DNA of 64,000 nucleotides from CAWEDP01 sp963807925 (GCA_963807925.1 CAWEDP010000002.1:2046001-2110000); one strand, 5' to 3'. Numbered from the stretch's first letter, positions 48,426 through 56,351 are shown. The notes: generated by a model from the letters alone, not told the origin. Translations and numbers: made by a program.

Positions 48426-49028
48426 GTGACGAGCCGCCGCGCCTGCGCGCTCGTTCTCGTCGTGATTGCGTGTGTCGTGGTCGGCGCCGGCGTCGCGACG
48501 ATGGTGGCCGCCCGCGGCTTCAGCGCGCGCGCCACGCCGACGCTTCTCGAGCGCGGCATCGCGCGCCTCGCCCGGCGCCTGGCGATCCCCCGGGACGCAC
48601 GGCTCGCGAGCAATCCGGTCCCGCTGTCGGCCGACGTCCTTGCCGAGGCGCGCGCCCATTTCGCAGATCATTGCGCCAACTGCCACGCGAACGACGGCAG
48701 CGGGCAAACCCCGCTCGGCCAGACGCTCTATCCGCGGGCCCCCGACATGCGCCAGCCGGACACCCAGCGGCTCAGCGACGGCGAGCTGTACTGGATCATC
48801 GAGAACGGCGTGCGGCTGAGCGGCATGGCCGCCTTCGGCGAGGGAAAGCCCGACGATCCCGACACCTGGAAGCTCGTGCACCTGATTCGGCACCTGCGCG
48901 AGATCACGCCCGAACAACTGAGGGACATGGAGGCGCTCAATCCGAGGAGTCCGGCGGAGCTCGAGGAAGAACGCGAGGATCAGCAGTTTCTCGCCGGTGA
49001 GGACGAGAAGACGGAAAATGGAAAGTAA
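48426..49028 (+). CDS. Membrane-anchored monoheme cytochrome c
   Basis: 200 aa from GTG 48426, 2 nt after the previous stop. An N-terminal helix (ACALVLVVIACVVVGAGVAT) anchors a cytochrome c domain with CANCHANDGSG (about 79), the usual RAPDM segment and a Met ligand in RLSGMAAFG (about 127). The C-terminus is strongly acidic (PAELEEEREDQQFLAGEDEK). Predicted periplasmic-facing electron carrier of the metal operon. Confidence 0.85.
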   Translation: MTSRRACALVLVVIACVVVGAGVATMVAARGFSARATPTLLERGIARLARRLAIPRDARLASNPVPLSADVLAEARAHFADHCANCHANDGSGQTPLGQTLYPRAPDMRQPDTQRLSDGELYWIIENGVRLSGMAAFGEGKPDDPDTWKLVHLIRHLREITPEQLRDMEALNPRSPAELEEEREDQQFLAGEDEKTENGK

Positions 49029-49041
49029 AGGAGAACTCACG

Positions 49042-49365
49042 ATGAAAGCCATCGCCACATTCCTGTTTCTGATCGCCGGCGGCGGCATCGCGCTGGCCCA
49101 CGGCGGCAACGATCACGTGCGCGGCACCGTCACGGCGATTTCGCCGCAGGCGATCACCGTGCGGACGACCGCCAGCCAGACACGGTCGCTGGCGCTCAAT
49201 GCCAAGACCACCTTCGAGAAGAGCGGACGGAAAGCACTGCTGACCGACCTCAAGGTCGGCGATCGAGTGGTGATCGACGTGCCGAAGGACGGCAACCAGG
49301 CGTTGATGGTCCAGTTCGGCACGGCACCGCCGAAGGCGACGGCGCACCAGCACGCAGCCCCCTAG
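49042..49365 (+). CDS. Small exported DUF5666-like protein with His-rich ends
   Basis: 107 aa, AAAGGAG Shine-Dalgarno. Signal peptide to GIALA, mature N-terminus HGGNDHVRGTVTAIS, then a small beta-barrel-like domain (TFEKSGRKALLTDLKVGDRV) and a tail TAHQHAAP. The fold resembles DUF5666 or CusF-like OB barrels, and the terminal histidines suggest metal binding. It lies 13 nt after the cytochrome and is probably last in the operon. Function is inference. Confidence 0.7.
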   Translation: MKAIATFLFLIAGGGIALAHGGNDHVRGTVTAISPQAITVRTTASQTRSLALNAKTTFEKSGRKALLTDLKVGDRVVIDVPKDGNQALMVQFGTAPPKATAHQHAAP

Positions 49366-49460
49366 GGGACCGCGCCTGGCGTTCGAGCGCTGGGGCGGCG
49401 ATTCGGGTAGAATCCTCGGGAAAAAAACGCGGCCCGGTCGCCGCACCAGATGAGGACTCC

Positions 49461-49895
49461 ATGAATCATCGCTTTGTCACGGGGCTGGCCCTCGTCGCGG
49501 CGGGCGGCGCGCTGCTCGGGTCCGCCCTGCGCGCCCAGACGCCGACCTCGGTCACCGCCGGCGTCTACACGGCCGACCAGGCCAAACGCGGCCTGGCCGT
49601 CTACAACGACGGCTGCGCCAAATGCCATCTCGACGATCTCTCGGGCGGCGCCACGTCTCCCCCGCTGAAAGGCGACGACTTTCTGAGCGGCTGGAAAGGC
49701 AAGTCGGTCGGCGCCCTCCTGGACGAAATCCGCATGACGATGCCGTTCGACAGTCCGGGGAGCCTGACGCCGGCGCAGTACGCCGACGTGCTCGCCTACG
49801 TGCTGAGCGCCAACAAGTTCCCGGCAGGCGACAAGGATCTCGAGCAGGATCCGGCGCCTCTGCAGGACATCAAGATCGAGGCGCCGCCCGAATAG
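49461..49895 (+). CDS. Monoheme c-type cytochrome, DGVYT-type module
   Basis: 144 aa. Signal peptide (to LRAQT), then AGVYTADQAKRG, CAKCHLDDLSGG (about 52), SPPLKGDDFLSGW, TMPFDSPGSL and YVLSANKFPAG. This is the same module as in the cytochromes at 15926 and 17091. A TAGAAT hexamer about 50 nt upstream may be the -10, so it may be transcribed apart from the metal operon. Periplasmic electron carrier, partner unknown. Confidence 0.9.
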   Translation: MNHRFVTGLALVAAGGALLGSALRAQTPTSVTAGVYTADQAKRGLAVYNDGCAKCHLDDLSGGATSPPLKGDDFLSGWKGKSVGALLDEIRMTMPFDSPGSLTPAQYADVLAYVLSANKFPAGDKDLEQDPAPLQDIKIEAPPE

Positions 49896-50052
49896 GCCGG
49901 AACAGCCGGGGTGTGTCCGGCGCGCGCCTGACGAACTGTCACCTTCCGATGATTGGCCGGGCGCCGATCTAAGGATTTGCGAAGAAAAGGCCTAAAATTT
50001 CGCGGGTCCGGGTGGCAGTGCGTTTGCGACGTGAGCGGATGGAGACACTCCC

Positions 50053-50805
50053 ATGACATCCACTCACTTTCGAACGGCGGCACTCCTGCTGGCCGGTCTC
50101 GCGCTGACGGCCGCTCCATCCTACGCGCAGCGGAACAATCGCCGGGAGGGTGGCGACCGCGGCGCCCGGCAAAGCGTCGAGCGCGCGCAGCCTCGCGGGC
50201 GCACCGACTCACGACCGACTGCGGCGGCGCCGCGCCAGGTGCAGCCGCGTCAGGTGCAGCCCAGCCAGGTGCAGCCGCGTCAGGTGCCGCAGCGCCAGGT
50301 GCAGCCACGCGTCGAACAGCCGCGCGCGGGACAGCTCTATTCCGCGCCGTCGAACCGATCAAATCGCCCGGCATACCGCTATAACGGCCCGGCGTACCGG
50401 GCGTCTCCGAATCGCTCGTACGGCTACGGCTACCGGCCCTACACCAGATCGTACGTGCTTCCCTACGGCTGGCGGCCGTACGGGTATCGTCCGGGCTGGA
50501 ATCTGAATCTGTATTTCGGACCGGCGTACGGGTACGGCTATCCGGGCGGATACGGCTACTACTCGATCCTTCCGGGCCAGCTGTACGGGTCGCTGCGGAT
50601 CGTCGACGCACCCCGTGACGCCCAGGTGTTCGTCGACGGGTACTACGCAGGCATCGTCGACGACTACGATGGTGTGTTCCAGCACCTGAATCTCGAGGCA
50701 GGCCCACACCACATCGAGGTGGAGCTGGCGGGCTATCCCCCGATCGCCTTCGACGTGCAGATCGAGCCGGGACGCACGATCACGTACCACGCGAATCCGT
50801 ATTAG
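50053..50805 (+). CDS. Exported PEGA-domain protein with Gln/Val/Pro repeats and Tyr/Gly-rich linker
   Basis: 250 aa. Signal peptide (to SYAQR), a basic stretch, then five tandem pentapeptides of the QVQPR type (encoded by 15-bp repeats). A Tyr/Gly/Pro-rich segment follows (YNGPAYRASPNRSYGYGYRP and more), and a C-terminal PEGA domain (about 180-250: GSLRIVDAPRDAQVFVDGYY, AGPHHIEVELAGYPPIAFDV). PEGA domains are surface-layer or peptidoglycan-associated beta-sandwiches. Its last 26 nt overlap the convergent deaminase gene. Confidence 0.85.
   Translation: MTSTHFRTAALLLAGLALTAAPSYAQRNNRREGGDRGARQSVERAQPRGRTDSRPTAAAPRQVQPRQVQPSQVQPRQVPQRQVQPRVEQPRAGQLYSAPSNRSNRPAYRYNGPAYRASPNRSYGYGYRPYTRSYVLPYGWRPYGYRPGWNLNLYFGPAYGYGYPGGYGYYSILPGQLYGSLRIVDAPRDAQVFVDGYYAGIVDDYDGVFQHLNLEAGPHHIEVELAGYPPIAFDVQIEPGRTITYHANPY
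50236..50310 (+). repeat. Five 15-bp tandem repeats in the PEGA gene
   Basis: Units of the form CAGGTGCAGCCGCGT follow one another without gaps. Units 1 and 3 are identical and the others differ at up to four positions. They encode the QVQPR-type pentapeptides and are a likely site of slippage. Confidence 0.85.
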
Positions 50806-51250
50806 CTTCGCCGATGTCCTCGTTCCACAGCGCCGGATGGTGCGCGATGAACTCGCGCATCATCCGGATGCACGTCTCGTCCTGAACCACCTCCACTCGT
50901 ACGCCCCGCACCCGCAGCCAGTCCTCCTCGCCCAGAAACGTCCGGTTCTCGCCAATCACGACGTGCGGGATGCCGTACAACAGGATCGCCCCGGTGCACA
51001 TCGCGCACGGCGAGAGCGTCGTGTAGATCGTGCTGGCCCGGTACACGTCGGCAGGGCGACGTCCGGCCCGCTCCAGCGCGTCCATTTCGCCGTGGAGGAT
51101 GGCGCTGGCCTGCTGGACGCGCCGGTTGTGCCCGCGGCCGATAATCGTCCCGCGATGCACCAGGACCGCGCCGATCGGAATGCCGCCCTCCGCCAGGCCT
51201 CGTTGAGCTTGCTCGATCGCAGCCTGCAGGAAGAGGTCGGACGACGGCAC
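50780..51250 (-). CDS. Nucleoside/cytosine deaminase family protein
   Basis: 156 aa from GTG 51250, the first start that fits the family length. Zinc-deaminase motifs ILHGEMDAL (His and catalytic Glu, about 59-67) and SPCAMCTGA (two Cys ligands, about 88-96) are intact. The order and the C-terminal FIAHHPALWNEDIGE are most like yeast-type cytosine deaminase or guanine deaminase. Cytoplasmic base salvage. Convergent with the PEGA gene, overlapping by 26 nt. Confidence 0.85.
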   Translation of the reverse strand: MPSSDLFLQAAIEQAQRGLAEGGIPIGAVLVHRGTIIGRGHNRRVQQASAILHGEMDALERAGRRPADVYRASTIYTTLSPCAMCTGAILLYGIPHVVIGENRTFLGEEDWLRVRGVRVEVVQDETCIRMMREFIAHHPALWNEDIGEANTDSRGT

Positions 51251-51319
51251 GGCTTTCGCTACTCCTCGGACGAACCGGTCTGGAGGCCGGCCCTGCGGTT
51301 CACACGGAGGGTCGAAACG

Positions 51320-51496
51320 ATGCTGCACATGGCTCTCGTATTTCTGGTGATCGGATTGTTCGCGGCGCTCTTGGGGTTCACGACCATCGCGGGCGCGTCG
51401 TTCGCCATCGCCAAGTTTCTCGCGGGTCTGTTCCTCGTGCTGTTCCTGGTGTTCCTCGTCCTGGCGGTGACCGCCGCCCGGCGGATTATCGACTGA
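51320..51496 (+). CDS. DUF1328 small membrane protein
   Basis: 58 aa behind GGAGG. Two closely spaced hydrophobic helices (ALVFLVIGLFAALLGFTTIA and FLAGLFLVLFLVFLVLAV) with the GFTTIAGASFAIAKFL connection characteristic of DUF1328. Function unknown; family members are common inner-membrane proteins often induced by stress. Divergent from the deaminase gene. Confidence 0.82.
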   Translation: MLHMALVFLVIGLFAALLGFTTIAGASFAIAKFLAGLFLVLFLVFLVLAVTAARRIID

Positions 51497-51544
51497 CGCA
51501 GAGCGGCGCGCAACGCGTCCGTGGTCCAACTCGTTCCAGTACAA

Positions 51545-51572
51545 TGGAGGTTCTCGGAGTCGAGGACCTCCA
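51545..51572 (+). promoter_or_regulatory. 12-bp-stem palindrome abutting the amidase TTG start
   Basis: TGGAGGTTCTCG (51545-51556) pairs with CGAGGACCTCCA (51561-51572) with one T-G wobble and a GAGT loop, and the TTG start codon follows directly. If transcribed, it would bury the Shine-Dalgarno (GAGG). A TACAAT hexamer at 51540-51545 may be the -10; in that case only part is transcribed and the palindrome could be a repressor operator. Function is inference. Confidence 0.5.
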
Positions 51573-53093
51573 TTGAAGCTTTCTGGCTCGCCCCCGGCTC
51601 TTCTCGCCTGCGCCGCTGCGATTCTGATCGTCGTCCCCACCTCGTACCTCATCGGGCAGACCTCGACCGCCGGGCAGCCGGCGCTCACGATTCTGTCGAG
51701 GGACGGCCGGCGAACGCTGCCGCTCACGATCGCCGGCGATCAGGAACAGGTGTTCCTCGACGACGTCGCGTCGGCCTTCCAGTTGACCGTCCGCGAGGAA
51801 TCGCTGGGCGCCATCACGGTCGGCTACAAGGGACGGACGATTCTGATGACGCCCGACCAGGCGCTCGTGTCGATCTCGGGCCGTCTCGTGTCGCTGCCGT
51901 CGGCGCCGACGCGGAGCGGCCGGCGTTGGCTCGTCCCGGTCGAATTCATCAATCGGGCGCTGGCGCTCGTCTTCGACGCGAAGCTGGATCTGCGGAAGTC
52001 CTCCCGGCTGCTCGTCGTCGGGGACCTGCGGGTGCCGCGGGTCACAGTCCGGATCGAAGGCGCCGATCCGGCACGGCTCGTCGTCGACGCCGCGCCGCGG
52101 ACCAACAGCACGGTCTCACAGGAGGTCAACGCGCTGGCAGTCAAGTTCGACGCCGACGCGCTCGATATCGCCCTGCCGGCCATCGCGCCCGGGCCGATTC
52201 TGGTGGCCGCGCGGCTGCAGGATGCGGCAACGCTCGCGATCGACCTGGGTCCGCGCTTCGCGGCGTTTCGCGCGACCAGCCAGCCGCTCGACGCGTCCAC
52301 GCGGCTGACGATCGATCTCCTGTCGGCGCAGACGCAGGCCCCGACTCCGGTTGCCGCACCAGCCCCTCCGGACGTTCCCGCACCGGATCTCTCCGCCCTC
52401 GCGCCGGTGGGCGCAGGCGTGCGAACCGTTGCGCTCGATCCCGGACACGGCGGCGAAGACGAAGGCGTCAAAGGCGCCTCCGGCACGAAAGAGAAGGACT
52501 TCGTCCTCGTCGTCGCTCGCAGGATCAAGACGGCCATCGAAGGGCGCCTCGGCATCCGCGTCGTGCTGACGCGCGACGACGACCGCAATGTCTCGATGGA
52601 CAGCCGTGCCGCCATCGCGAACAACAACAAGGCGGATCTGCTCATCAGCCTTCACGCGAATGCGTCGTTCAGGCGGACGGCGACCGGTGCGTCGATCCTG
52701 TACGCGTCGGCCGATCGCGAGAGCGGCCAGCGCGCGGACGCGTCGGGAGTGTCGGAGCGGCTGCCCACCCTCGGCGGCGGATTGCGCGATCTGGACCTGG
52801 TGTCGTGGGACCGCGCGCAAATCCGTCACCTCGCCCGATCCGGCGAGCTGGCGAAGATCCTCGAGGAGCAGATGCACGATCGGATTCCGCTCGCGGCGCA
52901 CCCGATCGACCGCGCGCCGCTCGACGTCCTCCAGGCGGCGAACATGCCGGCCGTCCTGATCGAGCTGGGATATCTCACCAACGAGCAGCAGGAAACGCAG
53001 ATGGCCGGCGCCGAGTTCCAGAACGCCGTCGTGCACGCGGTGTTCGACGCCGTCCTCCGGTTCCGCGACACGCTCTCGGCGGGCACGCAATGA
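51573..53093 (+). CDS. N-acetylmuramoyl-L-alanine amidase (Amidase_3) with AMIN-like N-terminus
   Basis: 506 aa from TTG 51573. One N-terminal hydrophobic segment, then a copper-amine-oxidase-N/AMIN-like beta region (about 35-260), a Pro/Ala linker (about 265-285) and the Amidase_3 domain. Zinc and catalytic residues are visible in VALDPGHGGEDEGVKG (His, Glu), LLISLHANAS (His) and VLIELGYLTNEQQE (Glu). It cleaves the amide between N-acetylmuramic acid and the stem peptide in the periplasm, for daughter-cell separation or recycling. Overlaps the GerMN gene by 4 nt. Confidence 0.93.
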   Translation: MKLSGSPPALLACAAAILIVVPTSYLIGQTSTAGQPALTILSRDGRRTLPLTIAGDQEQVFLDDVASAFQLTVREESLGAITVGYKGRTILMTPDQALVSISGRLVSLPSAPTRSGRRWLVPVEFINRALALVFDAKLDLRKSSRLLVVGDLRVPRVTVRIEGADPARLVVDAAPRTNSTVSQEVNALAVKFDADALDIALPAIAPGPILVAARLQDAATLAIDLGPRFAAFRATSQPLDASTRLTIDLLSAQTQAPTPVAAPAPPDVPAPDLSALAPVGAGVRTVALDPGHGGEDEGVKGASGTKEKDFVLVVARRIKTAIEGRLGIRVVLTRDDDRNVSMDSRAAIANNNKADLLISLHANASFRRTATGASILYASADRESGQRADASGVSERLPTLGGGLRDLDLVSWDRAQIRHLARSGELAKILEEQMHDRIPLAAHPIDRAPLDVLQAANMPAVLIELGYLTNEQQETQMAGAEFQNAVVHAVFDAVLRFRDTLSAGTQ

Positions 53094-53659
53094 GCCGACG
53101 CGCCGCCGTCCTGTTCGTGGGATGTCTGGCGGTCATGGCCGCCGTCGCGGTCGCGTTGACCATCGCGGTGCCGCGGTGGTCGCGCGGGTCGCGGGCCGGC
53201 GCCGCGCCGGCGCCGGCGCCCGCTCCGACGACCGGCCGGCGCATCAAGGCCCGCCTCTTCTACGTCGCCGAGGACGGGATGCGGCTGACCAGCGTCGAGC
53301 GTGAGGTCGCCTACGGGGAGGGAACCGTCGAACAGGCGCGGCGGCTTGTCGAGGCGCAGATTGCGCCGGTCGGCGAGCCGCTCGTCTCGGCCGTCCCTGC
53401 CGGCACGACGCTTCGCGCCATCTTCGTCACCGAGCGCGGCGTGGCGTTCGTCGACGTCAGCCGCGAGTTGGCGTCGGCACACACCGGCGGATCGACCGAC
53501 GAACTGCTCACCGTGTACGCGGTGGTCAACGCGGTCACTGCGAACCTCCCGGCGGTGAAGGCGGTCCAGATTCTCGTCGACGGGAAGCAGATCGAGACGC
53601 TCGCCGGGCACGTGGACCTGCGCCGTCCGGTCGAACAGAATCCGGCGTGGGTGGAGTAA
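53090..53659 (+). CDS. GerMN-domain membrane-anchored protein
   Basis: 189 aa. N-terminal anchor helix (AAVLFVGCLAVMAAVAVALT), Ala/Pro linker, then a GerMN domain (about 52-180: RIKARLFYVAEDGMRLTSVE, LVSAVPAGTTLRAIFV, VAFVDVSRELASAHTGGSTDE, AVKAVQILVDGKQIETLAGH). GerMN domains are found next to amidases and rph in many phyla and act in the cell envelope. Translationally coupled to the amidase gene; 13 nt before rph. Confidence 0.92.
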   Translation: MSRRAAVLFVGCLAVMAAVAVALTIAVPRWSRGSRAGAAPAPAPAPTTGRRIKARLFYVAEDGMRLTSVEREVAYGEGTVEQARRLVEAQIAPVGEPLVSAVPAGTTLRAIFVTERGVAFVDVSRELASAHTGGSTDELLTVYAVVNAVTANLPAVKAVQILVDGKQIETLAGHVDLRRPVEQNPAWVE

Positions 53660-53672
53660 GCTCCAGTCATCG

Positions 53673-54395
53673 ATGCGATCCGACAAACGCCTGCCCGACC
53701 AGTTGCGAGAAACCACGCTGACCCCGCACTTCCTGGAGCACGCCGAGGGCTCCGTGCTGATTCAGGCCGGAAGAACGCGTGTGATCTGCTCCGCCAGCGT
53801 CGAAGACCGCGTGCCGCCGTTCCTCCGCAACTCGGGGAAGGGCTGGGTGACCGCCGAGTACGGCATGTTGCCGCGCGCCACCAGCACCCGGACCCAGCGC
53901 GAGGCCAGCACCGGCAGGGTCGGCGGCCGGACCCAGGAAATCCAGCGCCTGATCGGACGTTCGCTGCGGTCGGTCACGAACCTGCCGGCCCTTGGCGAGC
54001 GGACGATCTGGCTGGACTGCGATGTCATCCAGGCGGACGGCGGGACGCGCACCGCCTCCATCACCGGCGCCTTCGTCGCCCTGGTCCTTGCCCTGGAGAC
54101 GATGCGCAAGCGGTCGCAGATCTCGTCCATTCCGCTGAACGACTACGTGGCCGCCACCAGCGTCGGCATCGTGGACGGTGAGGCGCTGCTCGATCTCGCC
54201 TACGACGACGACTCGCGCGCCGAAGTGGACATGAACGTCATCAAGACCGGGACCGGCCGGTTCATCGAAGTGCAGGGGACGGCCGAGGGCGCCCCGTTCG
54301 GGCGCGAGGCGCTCGAGACGCTGCTCGATCTCGCCGACCTGGGCATCCGTCAGCTCATCGACAAACAGCGCGCCGTCGTCGGGCATCTCCTCTGA
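53673..54395 (+). CDS. rph: Ribonuclease PH
   Basis: 240 aa, normal length. EGSVLIQAGRTRVICSASVE, MLPRATSTRTQREASTGRVG, GRTQEIQRLIGRSLRSV and DCDVIQADGGTRTASITGAF are the RNase PH signatures. It is a phosphate-dependent 3'-5' exonuclease trimming tRNA 3' ends, acting as a cytoplasmic hexamer. Follows amidase and GerMN, a recurrent gene order (compare Bacillus gerM-rph). The rdgB-type gene that usually comes next is present but inverted. Confidence 0.97.
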   Translation: MRSDKRLPDQLRETTLTPHFLEHAEGSVLIQAGRTRVICSASVEDRVPPFLRNSGKGWVTAEYGMLPRATSTRTQREASTGRVGGRTQEIQRLIGRSLRSVTNLPALGERTIWLDCDVIQADGGTRTASITGAFVALVLALETMRKRSQISSIPLNDYVAATSVGIVDGEALLDLAYDDDSRAEVDMNVIKTGTGRFIEVQGTAEGAPFGREALETLLDLADLGIRQLIDKQRAVVGHLL

Positions 54396-54424
54396 GGCGC
54401 GCGCGCACCCCGTTCGCTCGGCCG

Positions 54425-55021
54425 TCAGACGACCGGCGGCGGTTCGAGGTACGCGCGCAGCGCGCGGAACGCGTGCCCGCGGTGGCTGACTTCTGTTTTC
54501 CGGGTTGCCGCCTCGGCGAGCGTCCGGCCGAACGGCGGGTAGAAGAAGATCGGATCGTAACCAAAACCGCCGTCGCCCTTCGGCCGCGGCGAAATGCGAC
54601 CCTGCACGGTGCCACGGGCTTCGAACACCATCCGGCCGTCGCGCGCCAGCGCCAGCGCGCACACGAACCGGGCGGTGCTCGTCGTCGCCCCCCTCTGGCC
54701 GAGCAGGTCGTAGATCAGCGCGAACTTTTCTGGGTACGTCGTGTGCACGCCGCCGAACCGCGCCGACTCCACGCCGGGCAGGCCGTCGAGCGCGTCGATC
54801 TCGAGGCCCGAGTCCTCGGCGACGGTCAACTCTCCTGTCCCGGCCGCGTAATACAGCGCCTTCAGGCGCGCGTTCTCCTCGAACGTGCGGCCCGTTTCCT
54901 CGGGAGCGACGAGATCGGGCCACGCGGTCAGCGAGACGAGCTCGAACGGCACGCCGTCCAGCACCGATCGGATTTCGTGAATCTTCCCGCGGTTGGTCGT
55001 CGCGACGACCAGTTTCTGCAT
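54425..55021 (-). CDS. rdgB: XTP/dITP pyrophosphatase (RdgB/HAM1)
   Basis: 198 aa from ATG 55021. LVVATTNRGKIHEIRSVL, EDSGLEIDALDGLPGVESAR, KGDGGFGYDPIFFYP and TEVSHRGHAFRAL are the four conserved blocks of the family. It removes xanthosine and inosine triphosphates from the nucleotide pool. Convergent with rph (29 nt between stops) rather than downstream on the same strand. Confidence 0.96.
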   Translation of the reverse strand: MQKLVVATTNRGKIHEIRSVLDGVPFELVSLTAWPDLVAPEETGRTFEENARLKALYYAAGTGELTVAEDSGLEIDALDGLPGVESARFGGVHTTYPEKFALIYDLLGQRGATTSTARFVCALALARDGRMVFEARGTVQGRISPRPKGDGGFGYDPIFFYPPFGRTLAEAATRKTEVSHRGHAFRALRAYLEPPPVV

Positions 55022-55137
55022 GGTCGTACGTACGTTAGCGCCTGACGTGGCGCACGACAAACGCCGCACGGCGTCGAGAGGTTGGGCCGCGGGCGGCGAC
55101 CTATGGTCACCACCCGGGCGGGACGGCGGGACGATCG

Positions 55138-55185
55138 AGCCGGCTGGGTTGACGGCTTCAGAGTGAGACTGGAGACCAGCCGGCT
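55138..55185. repeat. Inverted repeat AGCCGGCTGG / CCAGCCGGCT
   Basis: Ten-bp arms at 55138-55147 and 55176-55185 are separated by 28 nt in the 203-bp gap between rdgB and the next minus-strand gene. The AGCCGGCT core is itself palindromic, so each arm may be a separate binding site. It could be the terminator of the upstream minus-strand gene at 55225-55488 or an operator; no further support. Confidence 0.35.
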
Positions 55186-55224
55186 GGCGGGTGCGCTCCT
55201 TTCAGTGCATCTGACTCCGAAAAT

Positions 55225-55488
55225 CTAGGCGGCCGCGATCTTCCGGTGGCGGCGAACGCCTGCCTCGGCGGGCGATCCGTGGTCGATCCGCATGAATGCC
55301 CCGTCGCGGGTGCGAAACAGGAATCTCGCATCCACCAGCGCCTCGAGAAGCGCCGGGCACGACACGGAATCGAGGCCCCACAGACGCCGCGCCTGCGGTT
55401 CGGTCAATCGCAGACCCGGCATCTCCAGAAACTCACCCTGCACGCGGCGGAGAACGTCGTCGATCGACCGGTTCAGCTCGCTCGCCAT
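55225..55488 (-). CDS. Small conserved hypothetical protein
   Basis: 87 aa from ATG 55488 behind GAGGGAG. ELNRSIDDVLRRVQGEFLEM followed by PGLRLTEPQARRLWGLDSVS, ALVDARFLFRTRDGAFMRID and a basic tail. The layout resembles a small winged-helix-like protein family that is widespread in Acidobacteria, but it has no known function. The longer upstream frame lacks protein-like composition and was not used. Confidence 0.75.
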   Translation of the reverse strand: MASELNRSIDDVLRRVQGEFLEMPGLRLTEPQARRLWGLDSVSCPALLEALVDARFLFRTRDGAFMRIDHGSPAEAGVRRHRKIAAA

Positions 55489-55758
55489 ACTCCATGCTCC
55501 CTCGGAGGACAGGGGACGGTCCGTTGCCAGGCTGACGCGGATCACTGAGCAACGGGCGTACCCGGCGGGGCCTGGACGATAGAACTGACGCGACCGGCTG
55601 AAACGCTCCCAATCTGAGGGTTCACGTCGTTCTTCTGTTGTGGTCGCGGTCACCCGGCAGGAAGTCGTCATGCCTCGCGTGGACACGTGGCGTAGGAAAT
55701 CCGGTCAGGCACAGCCGTAGGGGCCGCCGTGCGCTCGAATTTGCATGATTGAAGGGTG
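55489..55758. other. Intergenic stretch with no recognised feature
   Basis: This 270-bp region between the small hypothetical gene and the next plus-strand ORF shows no convincing ORF, RNA or repeat. It presumably holds divergent promoters. Confidence 0.5.
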
Positions 55759-56220
55759 ATGACACTGATCAGCTCGGATCTGAACCTGACGACGACCAAT
55801 CATCGGCTCGCGGCGAGCGTCTGGGACCGTGAAGGCTGGGACGGCACGCCCGAGCGGCTGGCAATCGGCCGCCGGCTCGTCGGGCTGGCTGGCCTGGCGC
55901 TGGCTGCCTATGGCGTTCGCCAGCGCTCGACGCGCGGAACGATCGCCGCCGCTCTTGGCGGCTCGATGGCCGGATGGGCCTGGAGCGGCAGCGACGGTCT
56001 CGCGAAAACGGTGCGCCGCTGGGCTGAGAGCGCCCTGGAACGGACTCCGTGGCCACGGCGCACGGAGGATCGCGTATCGAGGGGTCGGCGGAGTCCTTTC
56101 CGGCCAGCGATGCGCCGTCATGGACGCCCACGACCGGCGCCGGAGTCAAGCAGTGAGGGTCGGGAAGCAGTGAGGATCGGATCGTCAAGATCGGCCAGTC
56201 GGGCAGCGGCAGCCTCGTGA
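55759..56220 (+). CDS. Hypothetical protein with a hydrophobic hairpin, possibly decayed
   Basis: 153 aa from ATG 55759 behind GAAGGGTG. Residues about 30-80 (PERLAIGRRLVGLAGLALAA, RGTIAAALGGSMAGWAWSG) look like the two-helix DUF2892-like segment found at the start of some SRPBCC-domain proteins. After about residue 95 the sequence becomes Arg/Ser-rich and no longer protein-like, so the ORF may be a truncated remnant. The 131 bp after it hold nothing recognised. Confidence 0.4.
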   Translation: MTLISSDLNLTTTNHRLAASVWDREGWDGTPERLAIGRRLVGLAGLALAAYGVRQRSTRGTIAAALGGSMAGWAWSGSDGLAKTVRRWAESALERTPWPRRTEDRVSRGRRSPFRPAMRRHGRPRPAPESSSEGREAVRIGSSRSASRAAAAS

Positions 56221-56351
56221 TCGTCGGGATCCTCGGTACGACGTGCGGGCGCCGCGGCCGAGTGACTGGCTCCTGAGCGGCGTGGTGCTGGTCGAAGCGC
56301 CCGAAGCGGCCGCGCTCGCGTTCGTCAAGCTGCGCAGCCGGGTCAACCGCC

